Assembly (NCBI RefSeq): GCF_003231285.1
Contig: NZ_QKNS01000001.1
Coordinates: 434,001-498,000 of the forward strand
Direction of reading: 5' to 3'
DNA length: 64,000 bases
Source: Hymenobacter sediminis
GTDB taxonomy: Bacteria > Bacteroidota > Bacteroidia > Cytophagales > Hymenobacteraceae
Of the stretch, positions 36,793 through 45,333 are shown one piece after another (position 1 is the first letter of the stretch; each line of letters begins with the position of its first letter). The position numbers and the translations under genes are program-made. The notes under the pieces were generated by a model that saw nothing but the letters and a program-made list of their open reading frames with translations, did no database searches and was not told the DNA's origin.

Positions 36793-37629
36793 ATGAACGA
36801 CAAACAGCTGAATCCTTTCGTCGACGTGCTGGCCAGCTGCCACGGCGACCGGCGCTACCGAGGTGAGGTAGCGGAGGAAGACTGCCTGCTGATTGGGGTG
36901 CTAGCGGGGGAACTGCGCGTAGTGCAAGCCCACCACATCCACACCTGCGAGGCGGGCGACGCCTTGCTGCTACCCCGGCGGCAGCCCGCTACCCTCGTGA
37001 AGCTGCCCAAGGCCGGTATGAGTTTTCAGGCCGTGATACTGAAGCTGCCGACGGCCCTGGTGCGCGACTATTACGCTCACCAGCCGCCGCACCCGCTGCT
37101 GCCCGCCGCGGCCGAGCCGCTGGTATTTGCTGCCAGCCCGCTGCTGCAGAGCGTGTTTGCGTCCTTGCTCCCGTACCTGGAGCTGCAGCACCCGCTGCCC
37201 ACGAATTTGCTGACCGGCAAGCTGACCGAAGTGGTGGAAGTGCTGCGCAGCCTCAACCCCCACACCGACGCCGTGCTGGCCGACCACCCGGCGCTGGGCA
37301 AGCTGGACCTAGTGGCGTTCATGGAAACCAACTTCCGCTTCAACATGCCCCTGGCCAAGTTCAGCTATCTGACCGGGCGCAGCCTGACCAGCTTCAAGCG
37401 CGACTTTCGCCAGGCGTTTCACAGCAGCCCACAGCGTTGGCTCACGCAGAAACGGTTGGAACTAGCGCACTACTTGCTTCAGGAAAAAGGTCGTAAACCC
37501 GTGGACCTCTACTTGGAAGTGGGCTTCGAAAACCTGGCCCACTTCTCCACTGCTTTTAAAAAGCAATTCGGTTACCCACCCCGCGCGGCCGCCCTACGTC
37601 CGGCCGCCCCGCAGCCGGTGGCCGCCTAA
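36793..37629 (+). CDS. AraC-family transcriptional regulator
   Basis: 278 residues. N-terminal cupin-like AraC_N sensor (DCLLIGVLAGELRVVQAHHIHTCEAGDALLLPR) and a C-terminal HTH pair (MPLAKFSYLTGRSLTSFKRDFRQAFHSSPQRWL, then VDLYLEVGFENLAHFSTAFKKQFGYPP). A short dehydrogenase gene follows 134 bases later on the same strand and is the likely target, a pairing often seen for this regulator type. Confidence 0.92.
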   Translation: MNDKQLNPFVDVLASCHGDRRYRGEVAEEDCLLIGVLAGELRVVQAHHIHTCEAGDALLLPRRQPATLVKLPKAGMSFQAVILKLPTALVRDYYAHQPPHPLLPAAAEPLVFAASPLLQSVFASLLPYLELQHPLPTNLLTGKLTEVVEVLRSLNPHTDAVLADHPALGKLDLVAFMETNFRFNMPLAKFSYLTGRSLTSFKRDFRQAFHSSPQRWLTQKRLELAHYLLQEKGRKPVDLYLEVGFENLAHFSTAFKKQFGYPPRAAALRPAAPQPVAA

Positions 37630-37763
37630 CCCAACGCCCGCTCGCATCCAAACCGCCCATCGTGCCCTCGTCCCGGGGCACCTAGGGCCGCTGTGCCCTT
37701 ACCGGTCCGGCTGGTGTGCAGCTGCGCTGGGCCTTTCACGCTCATTATTTTACCCATTTTATT

Positions 37764-38501
37764 ATGAAAACCGCACTCGTAACGGGCTCCAACAAAGGCA
37801 TTGGCCTGGAAGTCGCCCGCTTGCTCGCCCAGCAGGGCTTTTTCGTGTACCTCGGCAGCCGCAATCTGGCCGCCGGACAGGCGGCCGCCCAGCAGCTCCA
37901 CGTCGCGGGCCTCCCCAGCGTCGAAGCCCTCGAGCTAGACGTAACGCGGCCCGAATCCATCCGGGCGGCGCGGGCGGCCATCGGCGCGAAGACAGCCGTG
38001 CTCGACGTGCTTATCAACAATGCCGGCATTTCGGGCGGCACGCCGCAGTCCATCCGCGAGGCCACGCCGGAGCAGTTTCAGGAAGTTTTCGCCACCAATG
38101 TTTTCGGCGTGGCCAGCGTCACCCAGGCCTTCCTCGACCTGCTAGAGCAGGCCTCGCAGCCGCGCATCGTGAACGTAACCACCGCCATGGCTTCCTTGAC
38201 CATGTTCGCCGACTTAGCCAACCCCACCCTGACCTACCGCTTGCCAGTGTACCAATCCTCGAAGGCGGCCCTGAACATGTACACCATTCAGCTAGCCCAC
38301 GAGCTGCGCGACACGGCTTTCAAGGTTAATGCTGTGTGCCCTGGCTACACCCAAACCGATTTCACCGGCCACCAGGGCACTAGCACGGTAGAGCAGGCTG
38401 GGCAGCGCATCGTCAAGTACGCGCTTATTGGCCCGGACGGTCCTACGGGTCAGTATTTCAGCGAGGAGTACTTCCCAGCGCCTGCCACCATTCCCTGGTA
38501 A
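37764..38501 (+). CDS. short-chain dehydrogenase/reductase (SDR)
   Basis: 245 residues of the classical SDR type: cofactor motif TGSNKGIG at 7-14, NNAG at 85-88, catalytic YQSSK at 163-167 and Ser144. The long insertion before the catalytic Tyr and the GxxxGIG start resemble carbonyl reductase-like SDRs acting on ketones or aldehydes with NADPH. The substrate is unknown. ATG 37764 gives the normal MKTALVTG start. Confidence 0.92.
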   Translation: MKTALVTGSNKGIGLEVARLLAQQGFFVYLGSRNLAAGQAAAQQLHVAGLPSVEALELDVTRPESIRAARAAIGAKTAVLDVLINNAGISGGTPQSIREATPEQFQEVFATNVFGVASVTQAFLDLLEQASQPRIVNVTTAMASLTMFADLANPTLTYRLPVYQSSKAALNMYTIQLAHELRDTAFKVNAVCPGYTQTDFTGHQGTSTVEQAGQRIVKYALIGPDGPTGQYFSEEYFPAPATIPW

Positions 38502-38914
38502 GCACGCCCGCTGGTGCGAGTCCCGTAAAAGAGTTCAATAGACCCTGAACAAGCCTGTCATGAGCTTGCGTTTTGCCTTGTACGCTGATAAGTCGGGGCC
38601 ATGCCAAGACAACATCTTCCATCCATTTATCTCAGGATGCGTCGGGCCCCACTGCCCCATAATAGGCAGCACCATTGCATAAGTGGTGACGGACGTGGGC
38701 AGTGAAATGTGGGCCTATTCGCCCACATTTCCTCGTTGAGGACCAGTAGGTGTCCGAACGTCTGCTTGTGTTAGTGCATGTATGCTCCAAAATAGAAGGT
38801 ACATATATGCCGGAGCTCGACCGTTTCAAGCACTCCGTGCTGGTCAGCTAGAAAGAGTTTGCCAGCAGAAAGCTCAGATATAAGATCCAATGGATAATGG
38901 ATCGACAAAAAAGC
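38502..38914. other. gene-free region 5' part of a decayed interval
   Basis: No intact gene. There is a 10-bp hairpin AAATGTGGGC/GCCCACATTT near 38705. The sequence is richer in A/T and full of stops, like the adjoining dioxygenase pseudogene, and may hold further decayed coding sequence that I could not identify. Confidence 0.55.
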
Positions 38915-39621
38915 CCTGCGCCGACAAGTTCGGTTTGATACTCAGTACAAAGCCAGTGGCCAGTTCAAGAGATGCCCTATCGCTTAATATATTATCCTAT
39001 GCGCTGGTAGTGTGTCCATTCATGCCTTTGATGTAGACATTTACGGTGACTACCGCGCTGCCTTATCTCGAGCAAAGCAATTGGTGTCACTTTGAAGAAT
39101 GTACCGTCAGTCCTAAATGTGCATGTGAATTTAGATAACGCGTCCGTTATACCAGTTTGAAAAGAAACTAGTAAACATCACTTGACCGTTAGCGTCCGTC
39201 ATTTGTCTGACCTTATAGAAAGGGTGCACTAGTGCTTTCATAATCAAAGTAATTGCTCTCAGTTTCACATCTCCGGATGCCAACCGGCGCACTGGTTAGT
39301 GCCGTAACAACCTGCATTCTGTTGTTGAGCGTGACCGTAAGAATATGAATAGCCTTGCCACCGCGGATGTCGCCGAGCATATATAACGCCAATGTCTTGG
39401 TGTGAAATGGACCCTCAGTTTCTGAAGTAGAATTCTCTCATTAGTATTAAAATGCATGGTTTTTCCCATGCTAGCGCACGATAACGCATAAAGGAAACCA
39501 ACTGTGGCGTCAGACGGAATAGATGTTAATTCTTCCGCTTGTAAGCTGTCTTGCGCTGCATACGGACAGTCATACCGGTTCCTATACCAGTTTGTGTGTC
39601 GCTATTGCCTGCCATAGCCAT
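38915..39621 (-). pseudogene. decayed intradiol ring-cleavage dioxygenase
   Basis: No long open frame exists, but consecutive fragments in shifting minus-strand frames match an intradiol dioxygenase (protocatechuate/catechol 1,2-type) in the right order. These are SETEGPFHTK and DIRGGKA with LTVTLNN around 39310-39425; LTSAPVGIRRCETESNYFDY; TDANGQVMFTSFF and WYNGR around 39142-39205; HMHI near 39120; VNVYIKGMNG around 39016-39050; and DNILSD followed by GFVLSIKPNLSA at 38919-38995. At least one frameshift and several stop codons interrupt it. The family uses Tyr/His ligands for Fe(III); the Tyr of WY and the HxH remain recognisable. Bounds are approximate. Confidence 0.72.
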
Positions 39622-39663
39622 TTGAAGCAATATGGCAATCCTACTGAATAGGGCTAAAACAAA

Positions 39664-39690
39664 AATACCCGCCGGATATCGGCGGGTATT
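39664..39690 (-). terminator. terminator after tRNA-Asn
   Basis: AATACCCGCC / GGCGGGTATT stem with a seven-base loop; on the minus strand it follows the tRNA and leads into an oligo-T run. Confidence 0.82.
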
Positions 39691-39699
39691 ATGATTGAG

Positions 39700-39776
39700 T
39701 GGCGCTCCCTCCTGGGCTCGAACCAGGGACCCTCTGATTAACAGTCAGATGCTCTAACCGGCTGAGCTAAGGAAGC
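39700..39776 (-). tRNA. tRNA-Asn (GTT)
   Basis: Minus-strand cloverleaf: acceptor GCTTCCT paired with AGGGAGC (one G-U), D arm GCTC/GAGC, anticodon stem TCTGA/TCAGA with loop CTGTTAA (anticodon GTT), T arm CCTGG-TTCGAGC-CCAGG, discriminator G and encoded CCA. All parts expected for asparagine. Confidence 0.96.
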
Positions 39777-39873
39777 GGTTATGGCGGCGTCTTTTTCGCC
39801 GTTGCTGGTGCAATATTAGGGCAAAGTTTTCGAAGCTCCAAACATGGTTTTCGAAAAAATTTAGAAAAAATAA

Positions 39874-40311
39874 TTAGTTCGTGATTGTCAGGGTATTGCC
39901 GGAAAGGGCCGCGTTGTACTGGCGGAGCGGACGGGTAGCCGGACCGGCTTGCGGCTGCCCCTGCAAGCTAAACTGCGACTGGCAGCACGGATCATAGAGC
40001 CGCAGAAATGGATCAATTTTAAGTCGGGCGCAGGTGTCAAGCGGTTGGTAGGGGCAGTTTCGGTCGAAAGCAAGGTAGCTGCTGGCATTCTGCCGAACGA
40101 TAATCAGGCCACGAACCCCTCCCTTGTGGTAAACAGCCCCATTATCGAAACGCAGGTTGCTGTTCTGCTGATCGGTGAGGAACAGAATTTCATTAACTGC
40201 TGCCAAAGGAATCTGCGGCTGCCCATCATTAGAGGAGGAATTACAGCCTGTAAGCAGGGTAGCAACTACGCCGCAAAGCAACACTAGGCCGAGTACAAAG
40301 GAAAAGCGCAT
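39874..40311 (-). CDS. Rieske-like lipoprotein lacking the cluster histidines
   Basis: 145 residues with a lipoprotein signal and lipobox LLTGC (Cys23). The mature part resembles a Rieske [2Fe-2S] domain: NCPYQPLDTC, then DPCCQSQFSLQGQPQAGPATRPLRQYNAALSG, matching the C-x-H ... C-x-x-H-x-x-F-x-x-x-G ... GPA-x-x-PL-x-Y layout. The two ligand histidines are replaced (Tyr88, and Gln/Ser after Cys110), while several cysteines remain and may form disulfides instead. So it probably does not bind a normal Rieske cluster. Such proteins are seen in other Bacteroidota as uncharacterised lipoproteins. Confidence 0.75.
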   Translation of the reverse strand: MRFSFVLGLVLLCGVVATLLTGCNSSSNDGQPQIPLAAVNEILFLTDQQNSNLRFDNGAVYHKGGVRGLIIVRQNASSYLAFDRNCPYQPLDTCARLKIDPFLRLYDPCCQSQFSLQGQPQAGPATRPLRQYNAALSGNTLTITN

Positions 40312-40441
40312 AGGATTGAGGCAGAAGCAGGGGGTAGGAAACGTGTAATCTGGGGGTGCTAGTATAGCTTACCAACGTGAGGCAGCTACGAGCAAGAAAA
40401 TAATTGGTGGCACAGTAGTTTCCTGTGGTTGCTATAAACGT

Positions 40442-40477
40442 CAACTCCCACCTGCGTGGCTACGCAAATGGGAGTTG
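40442..40477 (-). terminator. terminator of pheS
   Basis: 16-base arms with a GGCT/AGCC loop. Two positions pair as G-U only in the minus-strand RNA, where the stem is complete; the plus-strand RNA would have two mismatches. This indicates it terminates the minus-strand pheS transcript. Confidence 0.75.
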
Positions 40478-40500
40478 GAATGCTATTGTGGGTAGGACAG

Positions 40501-41541
40501 CTATTGGGCGCTTTCAAACTGACGTAGGAAGCGCGCGTCATTCTCAGTGAACAAACGCAAGTCTTTAATCTGGTATTTGAGCATGGTGATGCGCTCAATG
40601 CCCATGCCCCAGGCGTAGCCTGAGTAACGCTCCGGGTCGATGCCCGACTGCTCCAGTACGGCTGGGTCTACCATGCCGCAACCACCGATTTCAACCCAGC
40701 CAGTGTGCTTACAAATGTTGCAGCCGGAGCCTTTGCAGATCAGGCAGGTGATATCAATTTCGGCGCTGGGCTCGGTGAAGGGGAAGAACGAAGGCCGGAA
40801 CCGCACCTGCATATCTTGTCCAAACAGCTCCTGCACGAAGTAGTATACTGTTTGTTTAAGGTCAGCGAAGCTCACATTCTCGTCCACAAACAGCGCCTCT
40901 ACTTGGTGGAACATCATGTGGGCGCGGGCCGAAATGGCCTCATTGCGGTACACGCGGCCGGGCATGATGCTACGGATGGGCGGCTTCTGCGTTTGCATCA
41001 CGCGCACTTGCACCGGACTGGTGTGCGTGCGTAGTACCCACTCCTGCTCGCCGGGCGTACGGCGCACGAAGAATGTGTCCTGCATGTCGCGGGCCGGGTG
41101 GTTCTCGGGGAAGTTGAGGGCCGTGAAGTTGTGCCAGTCATCCTCAATTTCCGGACCTTCCTCTACATTAAAGCCAATACGGGCCAGAATCCGCACGATT
41201 TCCTCGCGCACCAAGCTCAGCGGATGGCGCGTACCCAGTGCGTTCGGGATGGTAGGCAGGGTGTAATCAAAGGTTGGGTCGGCTGGTGCGTTGGCTGCGG
41301 CCGCTTCCACCTCCTGCTGGCGCTGCTCGAAGCGGGCCAGCGCCAGTTGTTTCAACTGGTTCAACTCTTGACCAACTGCCCGGCGGTCTTCCTGCGGGAC
41401 AGTTTTCAGTTGGTCGAACAGGTCGGCCAGTTGGCCTTTGCGGCCAGTATAGGCAATGCGGAACTGGTCGAGTTGTTCCGCGCTGGAAAGGTCGTAGGCT
41501 TCAATTTCGGCTCGCAGCCGCGCGATGTTATCCTGCATCAT
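40501..41541 (-). CDS. pheS: phenylalanyl-tRNA synthetase alpha subunit
   Basis: 346 residues; the class II synthetase subunit that with PheT charges tRNA-Phe. It shows the N-terminal coiled coil (EQLDQFRIAYTGRKGQLADLF), motif 2 region FFVRRTPGEQEWVLRTHTSPVQVR, PGRVYRNEAISARAHMMFHQVEALFV, and motif 3 GMGIERITML. PheT is not in the window. The protein may start at the second ATG (41538). The -7 element ends four bases before the ATG, suggesting a leaderless message. Confidence 0.97.
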   Translation of the reverse strand: MMQDNIARLRAEIEAYDLSSAEQLDQFRIAYTGRKGQLADLFDQLKTVPQEDRRAVGQELNQLKQLALARFEQRQQEVEAAAANAPADPTFDYTLPTIPNALGTRHPLSLVREEIVRILARIGFNVEEGPEIEDDWHNFTALNFPENHPARDMQDTFFVRRTPGEQEWVLRTHTSPVQVRVMQTQKPPIRSIMPGRVYRNEAISARAHMMFHQVEALFVDENVSFADLKQTVYYFVQELFGQDMQVRFRPSFFPFTEPSAEIDITCLICKGSGCNICKHTGWVEIGGCGMVDPAVLEQSGIDPERYSGYAWGMGIERITMLKYQIKDLRLFTENDARFLRQFESAQ

Positions 41542-41545
41542 ACAG

Positions 41546-41553
41546 CAAAGGTA
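41546..41553 (-). promoter_or_regulatory. -7 element of pheS
   Basis: On the minus strand TACCTTTG, an exact TAnnTTTG match, four bases before ATG 41541. Confidence 0.6.
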
Positions 41554-41816
41554 ACTTGAATGAGGCTAGATGCTGATGGATTACAAAGGTTTGAAATTAT
41601 GTTTCTGTTTATCAGTTATATATGATTTGTAAAACGCGAAATTTCTCTTCTTGCCTGATTCCATTGAGCGCCAGTATGAAAACTGGTACGGTTGCTGCAA
41701 ATACCCTAAGCACAAGCGGCAACTGAGGCTGAACGTGGGGCGCCACCCGTTAGCCAGCTGGCTGCAAGCCCGGCCGGAGCCGGGTGTGGTATTCACCTCC
41801 TGATCTGCCTTTCCCA

Positions 41817-42347
41817 ATGAAACGTTTTCTGCTCTCCGCTGCCGTAGCAGTGGCCTTCCTCGGTGCGTCCGAAGCACAGGCCCAAACCAAATCCAAATCC
41901 GGTAAACTGGCTAATACCAGCGTAGCCCCCGCCGTTGAGCCCGAGTGGCCCGCCCTCGAAACCTGGAGCGAGCCGGCTACCCCCTCTGCTGCCAGCAATG
42001 GCTGGGAAACTGCAGCTACTGACGAGGCAGACCCAATGATGCGCTCCTCAGGCGTAATGATAGCACCAGGCATGAGTTCCTCGCCCTACCGGGGAACCAG
42101 CACCGACTACAACGGCCGCCCAGTAGCCAAAGCCAAATCAAAGCGGCCCCGCTCCGTGGACGTAACCCAAGATGACCCCATGATGCAGTCTTCCGGGGTG
42201 ATGCTGGCGCCAGGCATGAATACTGCCCCATATCGTGGTACTAGCACTGACTACAACGGCCGGCCTATCGCACGCAAACAGGTAGCCAGTACTACGGTAT
42301 CGTCGCAAGCAGATGTGGCCGAAGAGCCCATGGCCGCTGGGTGGTAG
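41817..42347 (+). CDS. exported TDYxGRP-motif protein with two motif copies
   Basis: 176 residues with a signal peptide (MKRFLLSAAVAVAFLGASEAQAQ). The mature part is low in complexity and likely disordered. It carries two near-identical ~32-residue repeats at 72-104 and 120-153, each DPMM-x-SSGVM-x-APGM followed by PYRGTSTDYNGRP. The same APG...TDYxGRP motif occurs once in each of the next two genes. There is no enzyme motif. The tail ends in AAGW. ATG 41817 is chosen for the signal peptide. No described family recognised. Confidence 0.82.
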   Translation: MKRFLLSAAVAVAFLGASEAQAQTKSKSGKLANTSVAPAVEPEWPALETWSEPATPSAASNGWETAATDEADPMMRSSGVMIAPGMSSSPYRGTSTDYNGRPVAKAKSKRPRSVDVTQDDPMMQSSGVMLAPGMNTAPYRGTSTDYNGRPIARKQVASTTVSSQADVAEEPMAAGW

Positions 42348-42465
42348 TTTACTCGTTTTTGCAGCACGTTAGCGCATACAGCCCGGACGGTTTAGCCGTT
42401 GCCGGGCTGTTGCCGTATGTAAGAGAGTTTGTGGTAAATCGTTGAACCTCTTACTGCTTCTTGCT

Positions 42466-42810
42466 ATGAAACTCCGACTGCTACCGCTTGCCTTGCTCGG
42501 CCTAGCCTACTTATTGGTGGAGGCGCCTGCCCAGGCCCAGACCAAACCAGCTACCCGTACCAAAGCTGCTTACCACCGGACCTCAAACGCGCGGTCTAAG
42601 TCGCGCGCTGGGGCCTATGCCCGCTACGACCGCTCGGGCCGTCGTGATGAGGAAAACTTGAAACTGGCTCCCGGTTTACGGTTGAATATGCCCAGCCCGC
42701 CGACTACCGATTACATGGGCCGCCCGCTAAAAAAGAAGCCGGCCAAGCAGCCAACAGGCCCTACTACTATATCAGCCGACGGAAGCCGAAAAGTAGTTAG
42801 CAAGCCGTAG
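42466..42810 (+). CDS. exported basic TDYxGRP-motif protein
   Basis: 114 residues with a signal peptide (MKLRLLPLALLGLAYLLVEAPAQAQ). The mature protein is strongly basic (many Lys/Arg: RSKSRAGAYARYDRSGRRDEE) and probably disordered. It contains one motif copy, LAPGLRLN followed by TTDYMGRPLKKK. It begins 118 bases after the previous member on the same strand. Function unknown; the basic charge could suit binding to acidic polymers, which is speculation. Confidence 0.78.
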   Translation: MKLRLLPLALLGLAYLLVEAPAQAQTKPATRTKAAYHRTSNARSKSRAGAYARYDRSGRRDEENLKLAPGLRLNMPSPPTTDYMGRPLKKKPAKQPTGPTTISADGSRKVVSKP

Positions 42811-42964
42811 TCGTTACCCTAGTTTCGGGTGTTATTACGGTTGAGGTTAGAGAATTACGACTGAAACGAAATCTTTTCAAATCTACTGCTGCCGGGAACT
42901 TCCTGAAATACGTCACGTTAGGGCAAAAAATGAGGCGGGGGTTTCGGGCCCGCGCGGGGTGCCG

Positions 42965-42972
42965 TACCTTTG
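42965..42972 (+). promoter_or_regulatory. -7 element of the third TDYxGRP gene
   Basis: TACCTTTG, exact TAnnTTTG match, 27 bases before the ATG at 43000. Confidence 0.5.
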
Positions 42973-42999
42973 CGGTAAGAATCTGCTTTTACTTTTTTT

Positions 43000-43665
43000 A
43001 TGACTCGTCAATTCTTCCCACTGTTGCTGATTGGTGGTGTATTGCTGGCCGCGCCGGCAGTTGCCCAAAAGAAGTCGTCGGACGGCTGGGATACCTCTTC
43101 TGATGGCTGGGGAGCTCCGGCTAAAAAATCAGTAGCTCCAGCTGCCAAGAAGACGGCTGCTCCTAAGGCAGCTGCCACTGCTCCGGCTGCTGAACCTGCC
43201 GCCGCTCCGGCTCCAACGGCTACCGCTGCACCCGCTTCGGGTAGCGGCGACTGGGGCGGCGCTGCTGGCGGTGCCTCCGCTTCGTCGGCGCCCGCTGCCG
43301 AAATGCAGCCTATTGGTGCCAGCTTGGCACCAGGCTTTTCGGCTGCTCCTTCCCGCCGGGTAACCACCGACTACCGTGGCCGTCCCCTGAAACCTTATGT
43401 GCGCCGTACTGTGCGTGCTAACGACCCGGTACCTACGGCGCCGGCACCGGCTCCTATCATTCCGGTTGTTGAGCCAGAGCCCGCCCCCGTAGCTGCTACC
43501 CCTGCCCCGGCTGCGGCTCCTAAGTCCAGCGCCGCTGGTGCTTCCTCTGCTACAAAAAGTGGTGGAGCTACCTCTACTACCAAGAAAACGGTTGCCCCAG
43601 TAAAGAAAGCTGCTCCTAAGAAGAAAGCAGACGATGGCTGGGGCAGTGGCGGCAGTGGTTGGTAA
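43000..43665 (+). CDS. exported Ala/Pro-rich TDYxGRP-motif protein
   Basis: 221 residues with a signal peptide (MTRQFFPLLLIGGVLLAAPAVAQ). Long Ala/Pro/Lys-rich disordered tracts flank one motif copy, SLAPGFSAAPSRR followed by TTDYRGRPLKPY. SDGW/DGWG units occur near the N-terminus (SDGWDTSSDGWG) and again at the C-terminal end (DDGWGSGGSGW). Third member of the tandem family, with its own -7 element and a terminator after it. Function unknown. Confidence 0.8.
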   Translation: MTRQFFPLLLIGGVLLAAPAVAQKKSSDGWDTSSDGWGAPAKKSVAPAAKKTAAPKAAATAPAAEPAAAPAPTATAAPASGSGDWGGAAGGASASSAPAAEMQPIGASLAPGFSAAPSRRVTTDYRGRPLKPYVRRTVRANDPVPTAPAPAPIIPVVEPEPAPVAATPAPAAAPKSSAAGASSATKSGGATSTTKKTVAPVKKAAPKKKADDGWGSGGSGW

Positions 43666-43697
43666 GCCAACTTCGCGCGCTTTACGTTCTATCAATT

Positions 43698-43730
43698 AAA
43701 AAGCCCACCCGGAATATCGGGTGGGCTTTT
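43698..43730. terminator. hairpin between convergent genes
   Basis: AAAAGCCCACCC / GGGTGGGCTTTT with a short loop, followed by T residues in both directions; serves the third TDYxGRP gene and the M16 peptidase gene. Confidence 0.85.
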
Positions 43731-43758
43731 CTGTTTGGGTTGATTTTCGAGGGGCTGC

Positions 43759-45042
43759 TTATTCTTCCATCTGGGCCAGTGTCGCCTCGGTTGGGGCTTG
43801 GGCAGAGGGTAGGGCCCGGTAGTAAAGCGTGCTGCAATTCTCGGGGCGCAGCACCTCGCGCGCGGCGGCCAGCACGCTGGCGGGCGTTACGGCCTGCACC
43901 TTGGCGCTTTCCTGATTTACCAGGTCGGCGCTGCCTAGCAGTTTGCTGAAGGCAAGGTTCATAGCGCGGTGCAGAAGCTCAATCTCACTGAATACAATGC
44001 TGGCTTCTGCCTGATTCTTTACCTTTTCGAGTTCCTCGGCCGGTACTTCGGCTGCACGGAACTCGGCTATTACAGCCTCTACTGCAGCATCAGCCTCTTC
44101 CAGCGTTACGCCCGCGTTCAGCTTTCCGCTCACTACTAGCAAGCCCGGCTCAAAGGAACCCGTTGCGGAGGCTGAAATAGAGTTGAACAGCGGCGTCTCC
44201 TTCACCAGCCGCTGATACAGGCGCGACGATTTGCCCCGGCCGAGTACATCACCTAGCAGATCGGTGTCATAATAGCCATCGGCGGAGCGGCCGGGCATGT
44301 GGTACACTTTATAGAGAGCCGACAGTGGTACATCGGCCTGTACTTCCAGGAAGCGGGCTTCGGTTTGGCGCGGCTCCTGGGGTAGGCGCCGCTCGTAGCG
44401 CGTACCGCTAGGAATGGGGCCGAACCACTTTTCGGCGAGTCGTTGGGCTTCGGCCACGGTCACGTCGCCGGCTACTACCAGAATGGCGTTGGCGGGCGAG
44501 TAGTGCTTGGCAAAGAAGTCGCGCACCTGCTGCATGGTCGCGTCTTCAATGTGGCTAACTTCTTTCCCAATGGTAGCCCACTGGTAAGGGTGATTTTGGT
44601 AGGCTAGGGGACGCAGTTTCAGCCATACGTCGCCGTAGGGCTGGTTTAGGTAGTTCTGCTTAAACTCTTCCACCACCACTTTGCGCTGCACCTCCAAGCC
44701 ATTTTCCGAGAAAGCCAAGCTCAGCATCCGGTCCGACTCCAGCCAAAAGCCGGTTTCGAGGTTGGCGGCGGGTAGGGTGAGGTAATAGTTAGTAATGTCG
44801 GGGGAGGTGAAGGCGTTGTTTTCGCCGCCTACCAACTGCAGAGGCTCGTCGTAGCTAGGGATGTTCACGGAGCCCGAAAACATCAGGTGTTCAAACAGGT
44901 GAGCAAAGCCGGTATGTGCCGGATCCTCGTCGCGGGAGCCTACGTTGTAGAGCACGTTGAGCACGGCCATAGGGGTAGTATGGTCTTCGTGCACGATGCA
45001 GCGCAGGCCGTTGGCGAGGGTAAATTCTTCGAAATGAATCAT
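43759..45042 (-). CDS. M16 family zinc peptidase
   Basis: 427 residues. The inverted zinc motif HxxEH is HLFEH at 48-52, and the Glu pair at 125-126 (VVVEEF) is the likely third ligand. The LuxS/MPP-like fold has a second inactive half that carries the R/Y element (GRGKSSRLYQRLV). No signal peptide is visible, so it may act in the cytoplasm or leave by another route. It is a single-gene unit here; in related genomes two M16 proteins often occur together as active and inactive partners. Confidence 0.92.
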   Translation of the reverse strand: MIHFEEFTLANGLRCIVHEDHTTPMAVLNVLYNVGSRDEDPAHTGFAHLFEHLMFSGSVNIPSYDEPLQLVGGENNAFTSPDITNYYLTLPAANLETGFWLESDRMLSLAFSENGLEVQRKVVVEEFKQNYLNQPYGDVWLKLRPLAYQNHPYQWATIGKEVSHIEDATMQQVRDFFAKHYSPANAILVVAGDVTVAEAQRLAEKWFGPIPSGTRYERRLPQEPRQTEARFLEVQADVPLSALYKVYHMPGRSADGYYDTDLLGDVLGRGKSSRLYQRLVKETPLFNSISASATGSFEPGLLVVSGKLNAGVTLEEADAAVEAVIAEFRAAEVPAEELEKVKNQAEASIVFSEIELLHRAMNLAFSKLLGSADLVNQESAKVQAVTPASVLAAAREVLRPENCSTLYYRALPSAQAPTEATLAQMEE

Positions 45043-45295
45043 AGAAAGTCAGCAGGGGAGTAGGCCCCAACGGGGCAGTAAGATAAACAACCAGCCGCCC
45101 AAAACAGAAGTTTCAGGCGGCTGAGGGGGTAAGAGGAAAATATGTGCGGCAATGGAAAGTGGAAGTAGTTGACCAAGGGATAATGGTTAGGACACAAAAG
45201 ATAGGTAGGAGGGAAAGCAGCCCCGAAGTGTAGATGCTCAACAGCAACCGATTCTATAAAGCCCAGCTAATAATTCCGCTTCCCCGCCAAACCCG

Positions 45296-45303
45296 TACTT
45301 TTG
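45296..45303 (+). promoter_or_regulatory. -7 element of the fused E1 gene
   Basis: TACTTTTG, TAnnTTTG match, 30 bases before ATG 45334. Confidence 0.5.
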
Positions 45304-45333
45304 GCCCTACCCATCACTTCCTGCTGACTCCTG

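Noticed and set aside
38632..38829. 65-codon minus-strand frame in the decayed interval
   Set aside because: Matches no family I know and overlaps a local hairpin; possibly decayed DNA rather than a gene.
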